Position numbers and translations under genes: made by a program
Shown here: in pieces, positions 28,846 to 37,945 of the stretch
Layout: every line of letters begins with the position of its first letter
Numbering within the stretch: the first letter of the stretch is position 1
Notes under the pieces: generated by a model
What the model was told of the DNA's origin: nothing
The model's database searches: none
Seen by the model: only the letters and a program-made list of their open reading frames with translations
NCBI RefSeq assembly: GCF_002080435.1
Contig: NZ_CP020538.1
Location: 2,165,501-2,229,500 of the forward strand
DNA: 64,000 nt
From: Sphingobium herbicidovorans
GTDB lineage: Bacteria; Pseudomonadota; Alphaproteobacteria; Sphingomonadales; Sphingomonadaceae
Direction of reading: 5' to 3'

Positions 28846-29117
28846 TGCCGTGGCGGGGCTCACGCTAGCCTTCCTTGAACGCGCCTTCAAAGGCGAATTA
28901 ATCGGCTGGTTTGCGGGTCGCCGGGTTCTTCTCGCGCCTGTAGCGCTGGGCAAGTGCCAGCGATTTCGCGGCATGGGCTATAATGAATCCCCGATCCACG
29001 GCGGTTTGAGAGACACAGGTTAAAGCTGCACGGCTACTGGCGTTCGGGAACCAGCTGGCAGCGCCTCCGCCCCAACGTAGGCGCTGCCGATTGCGGAAAG
29101 CCGTTCGGGAAGGCTCG

Positions 29118-31214
29118 TCAGAAGGCGTGCTTCTCCTCCAGATGGTTTTCGACATCGGCGCGTGCGATCCAGAGTGTGCGGAACTTCTTCTCGCTCAACA
29201 ATTGCAGCTGATCGCTATTGTGCTTCGATCCGGGCTGACTGCTATTGCCATAGCTCATCAGGCCCACCGCTTTCATCGGCGTGCCGAACTCGACCATCGA
29301 CACCCATGTTTCGCCATGGACGGGCGTGCGCTCGCCATTCTTCATGGGCCCCCATGTGATCGTGCGAAATACGCCCATATTGCCGAACCCGCCACTGGCC
29401 GGGACGCTGACGTCGCCGATACGGAAACGCGACACATCGCCATAGGGCCGGTCGATCGCGCCATATAATTCCCTGGTCTTGCCCGCCGCCTGCTTCAGCA
29501 TGACGACGGCCGCCGCAGGATCCTTCAGGCCGCGCGGCGTTTCCAGCGGATCATTGAGGGTCCATTTGACGGCATAGTTTGATTGATCGGTGAAATTTCT
29601 GGGTGAAAAGATTCCGGCCCAGGTTTCGAATAACAAAGCCGCCCGGCTGTCAGGTTCGAAACGGTGATCCCACGCCTTGAGCAGTGCCACCGCAGCCTGA
29701 ACGTCGGCATCGCCCGAACCTGCGGCAGCAGCCAGCAGCTCGGGCAGCATCCGGCCCGCCATCAACGATGTGGTCGTCACCTTGCGCGCAACGAAATCGT
29801 CAAAGCTGATCTTGTCGGCCTTGGTCATCAGCTTGACCGACAGCTGGGCGCGCTGGCTCATCGGCCCCACAGGCGCGACATAGGCGGGATAGCTTTTGGG
29901 ATCGAGCGCCCGAGGCCAGGTGGCCAGCCACGGCGGATCATTGGCATTCTGTACGAAGCCGGTGGCGGGATCGAGCAGCTTGGGCATCTCATCATAGCTG
30001 TGGACGTCCTTCCACAGGGTTTTCGATGTGTCGCCAGCTACGGGGGCAGACCAATATTTGAGGTCGCCGCCATCATGCTTGGGCAGCAGGCCGTTGTCGA
30101 GATAGAGAATATGGCCCGCACGGTCGGCGTAGATGATGTTGAACATCACCACCTGCATCCTGCGCAGCGCCTTTTCGAACGTCGCCCAGTCGCGCGCCTT
30201 GCCCATGTCGAGATATTGCTGGAGCACGCCCGGCCGATCCAGTCCGGCGACCTTTAGCGCGATTGTCGTCTTGCCGTCGGGCAGGGTGAATAACGGGCCG
30301 TGGACCGTGCTCTTTTGTTCGAAGCTGACCGTCTTCGTCGTGCCGTCGCCTTGCTTGACCTTGTAACTCTTCACCACCGACTTGAAGGGCTGGGTCTTGC
30401 CGTCGAAGCGATAGCCGCTGCCTTCCAGCGTCAGCTTGTAGCTGGTGAAGCCCAGCAGCGTGTTGACGGTGTTGGTGAAGCCCAGATCATTGTTGAAGGC
30501 GAAGCGCAGTACCGGCAAGCCGACCTGCGTCGCGCCATAGATGGCCATGCCCGGCGCTGTGATCTGCGCCTCGTAATAAGTAAGCTGGCTGGGCGCCCAG
30601 GGCAGGTGCGGGTTGGCGAGCAGCATCGCCTTGCCGCTGGCCGAGCGGGACGGTGCGACGGCCCAGGCGTTGGAGCCGCCCGCTTCGTTGATCGACGGAT
30701 CGGCCAGCACCTTTCGATCAGACGCTATATAGCCGAAATTCATAAGACGCTGCGCGTGGGCGATGATGTCCACGCCCTTCAAAGGCAGCACAATCTTCAC
30801 ATCGGGGTCGATCGCCTCGGGATGAGCCGCTGCATAGGCATTCACCCCGGCCGCGAAGGCTTCGAGATTCGTCTGCATCTGGGGTGTCTGGCGTTTGAAC
30901 CACAGGGCGGAGCGTTCCGGCACGTCATTGGCGACCAGCCATTTGTCCTGCTTTTCATATTTCTCGCCCCAATATTCAGCAGCGCGGGCGCGGCTTTCGC
31001 CATACATGCGCAGCAGCAGATTTCCGTGGCTTTGCGCCTGGGCGTAGCCGAAGCCGTAAAAGCCGCCTTCCTCGGTCCTGGCGTAGATATGCGGCACGCC
31101 GAAACTGTCCCACAAAATCTCGCCCCCGCCCCATCTGGCCGTGGGCGCTGCGACCGATGCGGTCATCGCGGTGGAAGCGGCCAGCGTCGCCAGCCAGATC
31201 GTCATGTGGCGCAT
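29118..31214 (-). CDS. Penicillin acylase family protein (possible acyl-homoserine lactone acylase)
   Basis: A secreted N-terminal-nucleophile hydrolase of 698 residues, made as a precursor with signal peptide, alpha chain, spacer and beta chain. The mature beta chain would begin at the Ser of GGSNAWAVAP near residue 195. The alpha-chain start (ILWDSFGVPHIYA) and the beta-chain HGPLFTLPDG and FIARPSWG-type regions fit the family. Members hydrolyse penicillins, acyl-homoserine lactones or other N-acyl amides; the specificity here is undetermined, and signal-quenching or siderophore-maturation roles are both possible. The ATG at 31214 has GGGAGA upstream and begins the signal peptide. Confidence 0.87.
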   Translation of the reverse strand: MRHMTIWLATLAASTAMTASVAAPTARWGGGEILWDSFGVPHIYARTEEGGFYGFGYAQAQSHGNLLLRMYGESRARAAEYWGEKYEKQDKWLVANDVPERSALWFKRQTPQMQTNLEAFAAGVNAYAAAHPEAIDPDVKIVLPLKGVDIIAHAQRLMNFGYIASDRKVLADPSINEAGGSNAWAVAPSRSASGKAMLLANPHLPWAPSQLTYYEAQITAPGMAIYGATQVGLPVLRFAFNNDLGFTNTVNTLLGFTSYKLTLEGSGYRFDGKTQPFKSVVKSYKVKQGDGTTKTVSFEQKSTVHGPLFTLPDGKTTIALKVAGLDRPGVLQQYLDMGKARDWATFEKALRRMQVVMFNIIYADRAGHILYLDNGLLPKHDGGDLKYWSAPVAGDTSKTLWKDVHSYDEMPKLLDPATGFVQNANDPPWLATWPRALDPKSYPAYVAPVGPMSQRAQLSVKLMTKADKISFDDFVARKVTTTSLMAGRMLPELLAAAAGSGDADVQAAVALLKAWDHRFEPDSRAALLFETWAGIFSPRNFTDQSNYAVKWTLNDPLETPRGLKDPAAAVVMLKQAAGKTRELYGAIDRPYGDVSRFRIGDVSVPASGGFGNMGVFRTITWGPMKNGERTPVHGETWVSMVEFGTPMKAVGLMSYGNSSQPGSKHNSDQLQLLSEKKFRTLWIARADVENHLEEKHAF

Positions 31215-31282
31215 CGCAATCAGTCTCCCGTCAATGCAGAAAAATGCGCCGCCCCTGAAATGCCCGGCGGCGCGCAGCCGGA

Positions 31283-32053
31283 TCATGTTCCGGGCGCATT
31301 TTGGGGAGCGGTCGCAATGGAAGACAAGTCGCTTGATGTATCGACCGGGATGCCCGCTTCGCACCGTTCGGAATAACGATCGACCAGCTGCTGTGCATGC
31401 GGACGCAGCAGGACTGTAAAGCGCACCAGCTCTTCAACTACATCGACAATGCGATCATAATAGCTCGACGGCTTCATGCGGCCATCTTCGTCAAATTCCG
31501 TGAAGGCCTTGGCCACGCTCGACTGGTTGGGAATTGTGAACATCCGCATCCACCTGCCCAGAATGCGCAGTGTGTTGACGCTGTTGAAGGACTGCGAACC
31601 CGCGCTGACCTGCATCACGGCAAGCGTGCGCCCCTGCGTGGGCCGCATGCCCTTATAGGCTAACGGGAGATGGTCTATCTGGGCCTTCATGATCCCCGTA
31701 ATCTGTCCATGCCGTTCCGGGCTGCACCAGATTTGTCCTTCCGACCATAAGGAATGCGTGCGCAGTTCGGCGACCGCAGGGTGATCGTCCCCGTCGACCT
31801 GATCGGGGAGCGGGAGTTCCGACGGATCGAATATTCGCGTTTCGCATCCGAAATATTGGAGCAGGCGCGCAGCCTCTTCCACCACGAGCCGGGAGTAGGA
31901 CCGCTCCCGCAAACTGCCGTAGAGGAGCAGTATGCGCGGTGGCGGATCCAGTTCGCGAAGGCCCAGCGCCGGGCGGCGATGGGCAAATTCCTGCTTTAAC
32001 GCTGGAAGTGTGCCGGGATAGGGCAAGTCGCGAAGGTAGCGGAAATCGGGCAT
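31283..32053 (-). CDS. arsH: ArsH, NADPH-dependent FMN reductase of arsenic operon
   Basis: A 256-residue flavodoxin-like flavoprotein that oxidises trivalent organoarsenicals. The FMN phosphate loop is [12 protein letters not shown] near residue 44, and the family-specific [26 protein letters not shown] stretch is near residue 105. It is the last gene of arsR-arsC-acr3-arsH, 45 bases after acr3. A longer C-terminus (residues 215-256) is polar and probably disordered. Confidence 0.93.
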   Translation of the reverse strand: MPDFRYLRDLPYPGTLPALKQEFAHRRPALGLRELDPPPRILLLYGSLRERSYSRLVVEEAARLLQYFGCETRIFDPSELPLPDQVDGDDHPAVAELRTHSLWSEGQIWCSPERHGQITGIMKAQIDHLPLAYKGMRPTQGRTLAVMQVSAGSQSFNSVNTLRILGRWMRMFTIPNQSSVAKAFTEFDEDGRMKPSSYYDRIVDVVEELVRFTVLLRPHAQQLVDRYSERCEAGIPVDTSSDLSSIATAPQNAPGT

Positions 32054-32098
32054 GATCTGCGGTCAGGCTCCTTCAGCCGGGTTTAAAGCCATGCTCGC

Positions 32099-33163
32099 TC
32101 AAGCTGCGGCAGGCACGGTATCGGGGAACCACCGTCGTCCGAACCAGAAGGCGACATTGACCAGCAGGATCAGCACCGGCACCTCGACCAGCGGCCCGAT
32201 CACGGCGGCAAATGCGACCGGGGACGCCAGCCCGAAGGCCGCGATGGCGACCGCTATGGCCAGCTCGAAATTATTGCCCGCCGCCGTGAAGGCGACAGCA
32301 GTGGTGCGCGGATAGTCGCTGGCGATCAGCTTGCCCATGAAGAAGCTGATCGTGAACTGGACGACGAAATAGATCGTCAGCGGTATGGCGATGCGCAGGG
32401 CGTCACCGGGCAGGGTAACGATCTCGTTGCCTTTCAGACTAAACATGGCGACGATGGTGAACAGCAGCGCGACCAGAGTGATCGGGCCGATCCTGGGCAG
32501 GAACACGCCTTCATACCAGTCGCGCCCCTTGGCGCCCGCAAGCCATTTGCGGGTCAGATAACCGGCAAGGAAGGGGATGCCCAGATAGATGGCCACGGCT
32601 TCCGCGATGGTCCAGAAGCTGACGTCGATGACGCTGCCTTCCAGCCCGAACAGCGGCGGCAGGAAAGCTAGAAAGAACCAGGCATAGACGCTGAAGAACA
32701 GGATCTGGAAGATGGAGTTGAACGCCACCAGCGCCGCGACATATTGATTGTCGCCCTTTGCCAGCTGGTTCCAGACGATCACCATGGCGATGCAGCGGGC
32801 CAGGCCGATGAGGATAAGGCCGGTCATATATTCCGACTGATCCCGCAGGAAGATGACCGCCAGCACGAACATCAGGACAGGGCCGATGATCCAGTTCTGG
32901 ATCAGCGAAATGGCCAGCACCCGCTTGTCCTCGAACACCCGCGGCAGTTCCTCATAGCGCACGCGCGCCAGCGGGGGATACATCATCAGGATGAGGCCGA
33001 TGGCGATCGGGATGTTGGTGGTGCCCCAGGACAGGCTGTTGATGACCTGTGGCAATCCCTCGACGCTTGTTCCTAGGCCGACGCCCAGCGCCATGGCGAG
33101 GAAAATCCAAAAGGTAAGGTATCGGTCCAGAAAGGACAGGCGCGGAGATCTGCTTGCGGTCAT
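32099..33163 (-). CDS. acr3: ACR3-family arsenite efflux transporter
   Basis: A 354-residue inner-membrane carrier with ten helices that exports arsenite. The conserved cysteine is in the [13 protein letters not shown] stretch near residue 122, and the [16 protein letters not shown] signature near residue 290 is diagnostic. It is the ACR3 type rather than the E. coli ArsB type. It lies ten bases after arsC and shares the operon with arsR, arsC and arsH. Confidence 0.95.
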   Translation of the reverse strand: MTASRSPRLSFLDRYLTFWIFLAMALGVGLGTSVEGLPQVINSLSWGTTNIPIAIGLILMMYPPLARVRYEELPRVFEDKRVLAISLIQNWIIGPVLMFVLAVIFLRDQSEYMTGLILIGLARCIAMVIVWNQLAKGDNQYVAALVAFNSIFQILFFSVYAWFFLAFLPPLFGLEGSVIDVSFWTIAEAVAIYLGIPFLAGYLTRKWLAGAKGRDWYEGVFLPRIGPITLVALLFTIVAMFSLKGNEIVTLPGDALRIAIPLTIYFVVQFTISFFMGKLIASDYPRTTAVAFTAAGNNFELAIAVAIAAFGLASPVAFAAVIGPLVEVPVLILLVNVAFWFGRRWFPDTVPAAA

Positions 33164-33173
33164 TGCTGTTCCA

Positions 33174-33623
33174 TCAGCTATGAGGTGGCATGGCGGTGGG
33201 CACGCGGTTGCCCGTGGCGTCGATCACCTGTTCGCCATCCTCCTTGCTGAAAGCGCCGCGCTGCGCCGCCGGGATCAGGTCGAGGACGGCCTCTGAAGGG
33301 CGGCACAGCTTCACCCCCAGCGGAGACACGACCAGCGGCCGATTGATAAGGATGGGATGCGCCATCATCGCGTCGATCAACGCCGCGTCGGAGAGGCCTT
33401 CATCCCCCAGCCCAAGCTCGGCATAGGGCGTGCCCTTTTCCCGAAGGAGGGCGCGCGGCGTCATCCCCGCGCGAACGATCAGGCTTTCCAGCATGGCGCG
33501 GGAGGGCGGCGTCTTGAGATATTCGATGACATGCGGCTCGATACCGGCATTGCGGATCATGGCCAGCGCGTTGCGGGACGTCCCGCACTCGGGATTATGG
33601 TAGATGATGATATCGGTGGTCAT
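33174..33623 (-). CDS. arsC: Arsenate reductase, glutaredoxin-coupled type
   Basis: A 149-residue reductase that converts arsenate to arsenite. The catalytic cysteine is in [13 protein letters not shown] near residue 13, followed by EYLKTPP, and the substrate-binding arginines are in [19 protein letters not shown] near residue 95. The type uses glutathione and glutaredoxin as donors. Its ATG follows the arsR stop with no gap (TGAATG), so translation is coupled. Confidence 0.95.
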   Translation of the reverse strand: MTTDIIIYHNPECGTSRNALAMIRNAGIEPHVIEYLKTPPSRAMLESLIVRAGMTPRALLREKGTPYAELGLGDEGLSDAALIDAMMAHPILINRPLVVSPLGVKLCRPSEAVLDLIPAAQRGAFSKEDGEQVIDATGNRVPTAMPPHS

Positions 33624-33998
33624 TCACTTTGCTCCGCTTCTCGCACATGCGCCTTCATCTTCACCAACAGCATCGCAGGCGATCGTGGACAGCAGGTCGG
33701 CGCAGGCGCGTGGGTCGCCCTGGCAGCAATCCGCCATCAGGAATGTGAGCAGCGCCTGCATTCCCGCATAGTCGGCGGCATAATGGATCTGTCGGCTTGT
33801 CCGCCAGGATGTGACGAGTCCGGCCAGTTCCAGCTTCGCCAGATGATGCGACATGGTGGAGGGCGGAACATCCATCGCGTCTGCCACTGCGCCCGCGATC
33901 ATACCGTCGGGACCGACCTTTATCAGCAGGCGGAACACGGAAAGGCGCGTTTCCTGCGCGAGTGCGGCCAAAGCCGCCACAGCCTTGTCCTGATCCAT
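33624..33998 (-). CDS. arsR: ArsR-family metalloregulator
   Basis: A 124-residue winged-helix repressor that releases DNA on binding arsenite. The helix-turn-helix is PPSTMSHHLAKLELAGLV near residue 45. The metalloid ligands are probably the DCCQGDPRACAD cysteines near residue 92, a C-terminal site rather than the alpha-3 CxC of the E. coli-type protein. It is the first gene of the ars operon, behind a palindrome that should be its own operator. Confidence 0.93.
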   Translation of the reverse strand: MDQDKAVAALAALAQETRLSVFRLLIKVGPDGMIAGAVADAMDVPPSTMSHHLAKLELAGLVTSWRTSRQIHYAADYAGMQALLTFLMADCCQGDPRACADLLSTIACDAVGEDEGACARSGAK

Positions 33999-34059
33999 GG
34001 ACCGTCCACCTTGATTCGATGATCGTCAAAATATGCCGGCCATCAGCAGTGCGTCAATA

Positions 34060-34075
34060 ACATTTCGAAAAATGT
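34060..34075 (-). promoter_or_regulatory. Probable ArsR operator
   Basis: ACATTTCGAAAAATGT is a perfect 6-base inverted repeat around CGAA, 62 bases upstream of the arsR start. It lies within an AT-rich stretch with two TTTTGAC copies in the arsR direction. A -35 (TTGACG) with a 17-base spacer to ATATTT lies just downstream toward arsR, so a bound repressor would sit at the promoter. Confidence 0.6.
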
Positions 34076-34129
34076 CAAAATATCCAGTCTTCAGGCGAAA
34101 CGATCCCCCGTCTTTGCCGTTGTACCAGC

Positions 34130-34762
34130 ATGAACAAGACCTCCCTTCTCATCGCGCCCCTATGCGGCTTTCTTCTCATCGCCACTGGCTGTTCGGCCGA
34201 TCCCCAACCGACTGACCAGGCGACCATGGCAAAGGGCGCAGATAATGGCAGTGGGTCAACGACCAGCGACGTCGCCGCCATCTCACCCGTGGATGCCGCC
34301 CCCGACACATCCCCGGCATCCTCCGCCGACCCGAAGGTCCTCGCCCTTGAAGGTCTGGGCGATCTGATGATCGGCGAACCCGTCCCCAAAGACAGCCGCT
34401 GGGCCGAGCGCGGTGCGCAAATCAGCGATGCCTGCCGCACGGTAAGTTCGCCGGATTATCCCGGTGCTTATGCGATCGTGACCGATGGCAAGGTTCAGCG
34501 CATCACATTGGGCCAACGATCATCCGCTAAACTGGCTGAGGGCATCGGCGTCGGAGCGAGCGAGGCGGACGTCAGGAAATGGTTTGTCGGCTTCCGCGAA
34601 GAGCCGCATAAATATGAAGAAGCGCCCGCGAAATATCTGACGGCGCCAAACGCGTCGAGCGGCTCGTCTGCGCTGCGTTTCGAGATCGGTGATGACGGCA
34701 AGGTCAAGATGATCCATGTCGGCCTGATGCCGGTGCTCGCCTATGTCGAGGGCTGCGCATGA
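34130..34762 (+). CDS. Predicted lipoprotein of unknown function
   Basis: A 210-residue exported protein with a lipobox (LIATGC) at residue 21. A low-complexity Ser/Thr/Asp/Ala linker follows (about 25-70). The folded domain (about 75-205) contains GLGDLMIGEPVP, SSPDYPGAYAIVTDGKVQRI and VGASEADVRKWF, a motif set often seen in small periplasmic proteins of sphingomonads and xanthomonads. No activity is known. It is divergent from arsR and shares the intergenic promoter region, but need not be arsenic-linked. Confidence 0.72.
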   Translation: MNKTSLLIAPLCGFLLIATGCSADPQPTDQATMAKGADNGSGSTTSDVAAISPVDAAPDTSPASSADPKVLALEGLGDLMIGEPVPKDSRWAERGAQISDACRTVSSPDYPGAYAIVTDGKVQRITLGQRSSAKLAEGIGVGASEADVRKWFVGFREEPHKYEEAPAKYLTAPNASSGSSALRFEIGDDGKVKMIHVGLMPVLAYVEGCA

Positions 34763-34792
34763 CCCGGCCCTGACCACCAGACGCCTGAACGG

Positions 34793-35998
34793 TCAGTCGC
34801 AAACAATCACGCAGTTGCGCAGTTCGTAGCCGGTCACCAGCCGGTTCCAGGAAAGATCCGGCGCTCGCTCGAGCTTCAGCCCCGGCACCCTCATCAGCCG
34901 GTCGAGGAACAGGCAGCTTTCCTGCAGTGCGACCTGTGCGCCGGGGCAGCGATGCTCGCCGTCCCCAAAGGCAAGCCCCGCATTGCCATATTTTGCGCTG
35001 ACCTTGCGCCCCGGCCGAACCTGCATCGGGCAGGCGCCGAACGCCGCCACATCGGTATTGGCGGCGCGCACATCGACCGCAACGGCCTCACCTTTGCGGA
35101 TATCCTTCGCGATCCCGTCCGTAGTCGGCAGATCGTCCTGAAGGCGGCGATAGATATAGCCGACTACAGGTTCCAGCCGCAGAATTTCCTCCAGGATCGC
35201 GATCTTGCCATGCTCGTCGGCCTCTAGAAAAGCGCCGCGGACCTCGTCATTGCCCAGCATGTGCCAGGCGGCCATGACGATGAACTCACGCGTGGTCGCC
35301 ATACCTGCGGCGCCGTAGACAAGACATTCCGTCAGTATCTCGCGGCCATTATAGCCTTCATCGATCAAGTGCGAGATCACATCGTCCTTGCGCTGCTGCC
35401 TGCGCGATCGGATCGCCGGAGCCACATCCTTGTAGTAAAATCGCAGAACCCAATATTGCTGGCGGAGAAACCGGGCAAATGCCTGGATCGGGTTTGTTTG
35501 CGGATCGAAATCGCCGGTGAAGAAAACGTCCAGGCGCTTGGCGAGGCCCTTCGCGTCGCTATCGGTCAGGCCGACAATGTCGCCTGCAACCCCTACAGCC
35601 AACTCCAGGCTGAGATCATCCAGCTTCGCCCGCTTGCGCGCCTGAAAGCGGCTGACGAGATTGTCCGATAGGCGGATCATCAGGTCACGATAATGGGTGG
35701 TGACGATTTTCGGCGTGAAGAAGCGCGCGGTCGCGCCGCGCTGCACGCGATGCGCCTCGCCTTCGAGGAACAGGATCGGCTGGCGCGTGGCGCTGCCGAT
35801 CTTGCCCACCTGTTCGGCCATGAATCCGGCCTGCCGCGCACCCTGGTTGCGAAGCACCGCGCGGGCATGATCGAAGGTCCGGGTGCGCACATTCTCCTTG
35901 ATCGTCCCTCCGCCGACCGACGCCGCCGCTGACTTGCGATGGTCTTCGTTATCGGTGACAGGACACAGGACAGGGTTCAGAGGGGCTTGCGGGGTCAC
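34793..35998 (-). CDS. Cytochrome P450
   Basis: A soluble bacterial P450 of about 401 residues. The haem-thiolate motif FGDGEHRCPG places the ligand Cys at about residue 351. The ExxR is in EEILRLEP, and the I-helix oxygen-activation motif is AAGMATTREF near residue 220, where TT keeps the conserved threonine. The substrate is unknown. A GTG start at 35998 with GAAGG ten bases upstream is preferred; the frame extends to 36091 without a better start. No ferredoxin or reductase is adjacent; the ferredoxin at 16.9 kb could serve. Confidence 0.88.
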   Translation of the reverse strand: MTPQAPLNPVLCPVTDNEDHRKSAAASVGGGTIKENVRTRTFDHARAVLRNQGARQAGFMAEQVGKIGSATRQPILFLEGEAHRVQRGATARFFTPKIVTTHYRDLMIRLSDNLVSRFQARKRAKLDDLSLELAVGVAGDIVGLTDSDAKGLAKRLDVFFTGDFDPQTNPIQAFARFLRQQYWVLRFYYKDVAPAIRSRRQQRKDDVISHLIDEGYNGREILTECLVYGAAGMATTREFIVMAAWHMLGNDEVRGAFLEADEHGKIAILEEILRLEPVVGYIYRRLQDDLPTTDGIAKDIRKGEAVAVDVRAANTDVAAFGACPMQVRPGRKVSAKYGNAGLAFGDGEHRCPGAQVALQESCLFLDRLMRVPGLKLERAPDLSWNRLVTGYELRNCVIVCD

Positions 35999-36252
35999 GT
36001 TTCTCGCCTTCCCGATGACTGACTCTGATTGGCATTCTGCCAAAAACAGGGTGCGATGTCTCCGGGAATCAACCAGGCCGCTTCCTGACACCGGACCCGG
36101 TTCGGTCGCGACCGGTCTTGGTGGCCGCGCTCACAGGATGATCTCCAATGCAGCAATCTTCTCGTCCTCCAGGTGAGGGGGGTTGTTGTTGGTATAGCGA
36201 TTTCCGAGACCAAAATCTGATGATACACATATATCATGATTGCAGCCGCCAC

Positions 36253-36375
36253 TATGATCCGCTGCCGGGCGCGCTGCGCTTCGACAGGGGCGATGCCGAG
36301 TTGACCCATGAACAGGACCGGTGCAGCTTCGAAACCCTGCTGCTGCGCGCCAATCTGACGAACGATCCGCGCTGA
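36253..36375 (+). pseudogene. chrB remnant (chromate resistance regulator/protein)
   Basis: About 41 codons match the inside of ChrB-type proteins: the stretch with FDRGDAELTHEQDRCSFETLLLR carries the typical H-x3-(D/R)CSF-(E/D) motif. A stop follows after NDPR, where intact ChrB continues for roughly 60 residues. Upstream codons back to an ATG at 36148 do not resemble ChrB. The piece lies 58 bases before chrA, the usual place for chrB. The rest of 35999-36433 holds no recognisable gene. The remnant may still form a leader, but its product is not a complete ChrB. Confidence 0.6.
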
Positions 36376-36433
36376 TGGCGAGCGACGCTTTCAACCAGTT
36401 CCATGCCTTTTTCAGCAACAGAAGGACGGACCG

Positions 36434-37837
36434 ATGACGACAGGCGCGTCCTCCATAACTCCTGCGGACACGCCTTCCGCCGGCGACCACGGCATCCCCT
36501 TGAACGAAGCCACAAAGGTTTGGGCCCGGATTGCCGCACTCAGCTTTGGCGGACCGGCGGGCCAGATCGCGGTCATGCACCGTATCTTGGTCGAAGAGAA
36601 ACGATGGATCGGTGAGGAGCGCTTCCTGCATGCGCTTAACTACTGCATGCTGCTGCCTGGACCCGAAGCGCAGCAGCTCGCCATTTATATCGGTTGGCTG
36701 CTGCACAAGACGAAGGGCGGCCTGATCGCCGGAGCGTTGTTCGTGCTGCCCGGCTTTCTCGCCATATTGGGCTTGAGCTACCTCTATGTGCTGCTCGGCC
36801 ATGTGCCCTTGATCGAAGGGCTTTTCTTCGGCCTGAAAGCAGCGGTGCTGGCAGTCGTGGTGCAGGCCGTCGTGCGCGTCGGATCGCGGGCGCTCAAGAA
36901 CAACGTCATGCGCGGCATAGCCGCCGCTGCGTTCGTCGCGATCTTTTTTCTGGACGCGCCCTTCCCGGTGATCATCCTGGCCGCAGGGCTAGCCGGCTAT
37001 GTCGGCGGACGCAGCGGCCTTCCGCAGTTCAAAGGCGGTGGCGGCCATGGCGCGGGTGGTGGGGAGGTCATTCATGATCGCGACACCGCGCTTGGCGAAG
37101 CGTTGCCCGAACATGCAAAGCCCAATTATGGTTGGTCGCTGCGGATCAGTTCGGTCCTGCTGTTGCTCTGGCTGGCGCCGGTTCTGGCGCTGTTCCTGAC
37201 GCTAGGACCCGATGATGTGTTCTACCGCATCGCCAGTTTCTTCAGCCAGATGGCGGTGGTGACGTTCGGGGGCGCCTATGCCGTGCTCGCCTATGTCGCG
37301 CAGGAGGCTGTCGACACCTTCGGCTGGCTTCAGCCGGACGAAATGCTGGACGGCCTCGGCATGGCGGAAACCACGCCCGGACCGCTGATCATGGTGACGC
37401 AGTTCGTCGGTTTCCTTGCAGCTTTCCGCGATGCGGGTCAGCTCTCGCCATTGATCGCGGCAACGCTCGGCGCAATCCTCACAACCTGGGTTACCTTCGT
37501 GCCCTGCTTCCTCTGGATCTTCGCCGGAGCCCCCTTCATCGAGCGGCTTCGCGGCAACAAGGCGCTTTCGTCTGCGCTGACAGCCATCACCGCAGCGGTG
37601 GTGGGGGTCATCCTGAACCTCGCTCTCTGGTTCGCGATCCACACGCTGTTTGGAGAGGTCAGACTCCTCGCGACGCCGACGGGCTCTCTCGACGTGCCGG
37701 TGCTGGATTCAATCAACATCCCGGCGACACTGTTGTCGATCGCCGCCCTGATAGCAGTGTTCAGATTCAAGATCGGCGTCCTGCCTGTGCTGGGCGCATG
37801 TGCGGCAATCGGCGCTGCCTATGTAATCCTCGTCTGA
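36434..37837 (+). CDS. chrA: Chromate efflux transporter ChrA
   Basis: A long-chain CHR-family transporter of 467 residues with two homologous halves and about ten to twelve membrane helices; it exports chromate. The first half carries the signature LSFGGPAGQIAVMHR and LPGPEAQQLAIYIGW. The second repeats it as VVTFGGAYAVLAYV and AETTPGPLIMVTQFVGF. A glycine/histidine-rich loop (about residues 200-215) lies between the halves. AAGGA precedes the ATG. It follows a broken chrB and is convergent with paoC. Intact reading frame and length suggest it works. Confidence 0.94.
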   Translation: MTTGASSITPADTPSAGDHGIPLNEATKVWARIAALSFGGPAGQIAVMHRILVEEKRWIGEERFLHALNYCMLLPGPEAQQLAIYIGWLLHKTKGGLIAGALFVLPGFLAILGLSYLYVLLGHVPLIEGLFFGLKAAVLAVVVQAVVRVGSRALKNNVMRGIAAAAFVAIFFLDAPFPVIILAAGLAGYVGGRSGLPQFKGGGGHGAGGGEVIHDRDTALGEALPEHAKPNYGWSLRISSVLLLLWLAPVLALFLTLGPDDVFYRIASFFSQMAVVTFGGAYAVLAYVAQEAVDTFGWLQPDEMLDGLGMAETTPGPLIMVTQFVGFLAAFRDAGQLSPLIAATLGAILTTWVTFVPCFLWIFAGAPFIERLRGNKALSSALTAITAAVVGVILNLALWFAIHTLFGEVRLLATPTGSLDVPVLDSINIPATLLSIAALIAVFRFKIGVLPVLGACAAIGAAYVILV

Positions 37838-37945
37838 GCTTGGACTTCTGACGGATGTGCGCCTGTCACCCGAGCGATCCGACCTCGGAACAGGAGACTG
37901 ACGAGATGATCGAGCATACATAGCAGCGCTCGCCTTCAATTTTCA

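Noticed and set aside
28898..29155. Frame on the minus strand after the acylase gene ending in a plausible RYRREKNPATRKPAD tail
   Set aside because: Its only ATG lies within the acylase gene in another frame, no ribosome site is seen, and no family is recognised. The 272-base gap 28846-29117 otherwise shows nothing I can support.
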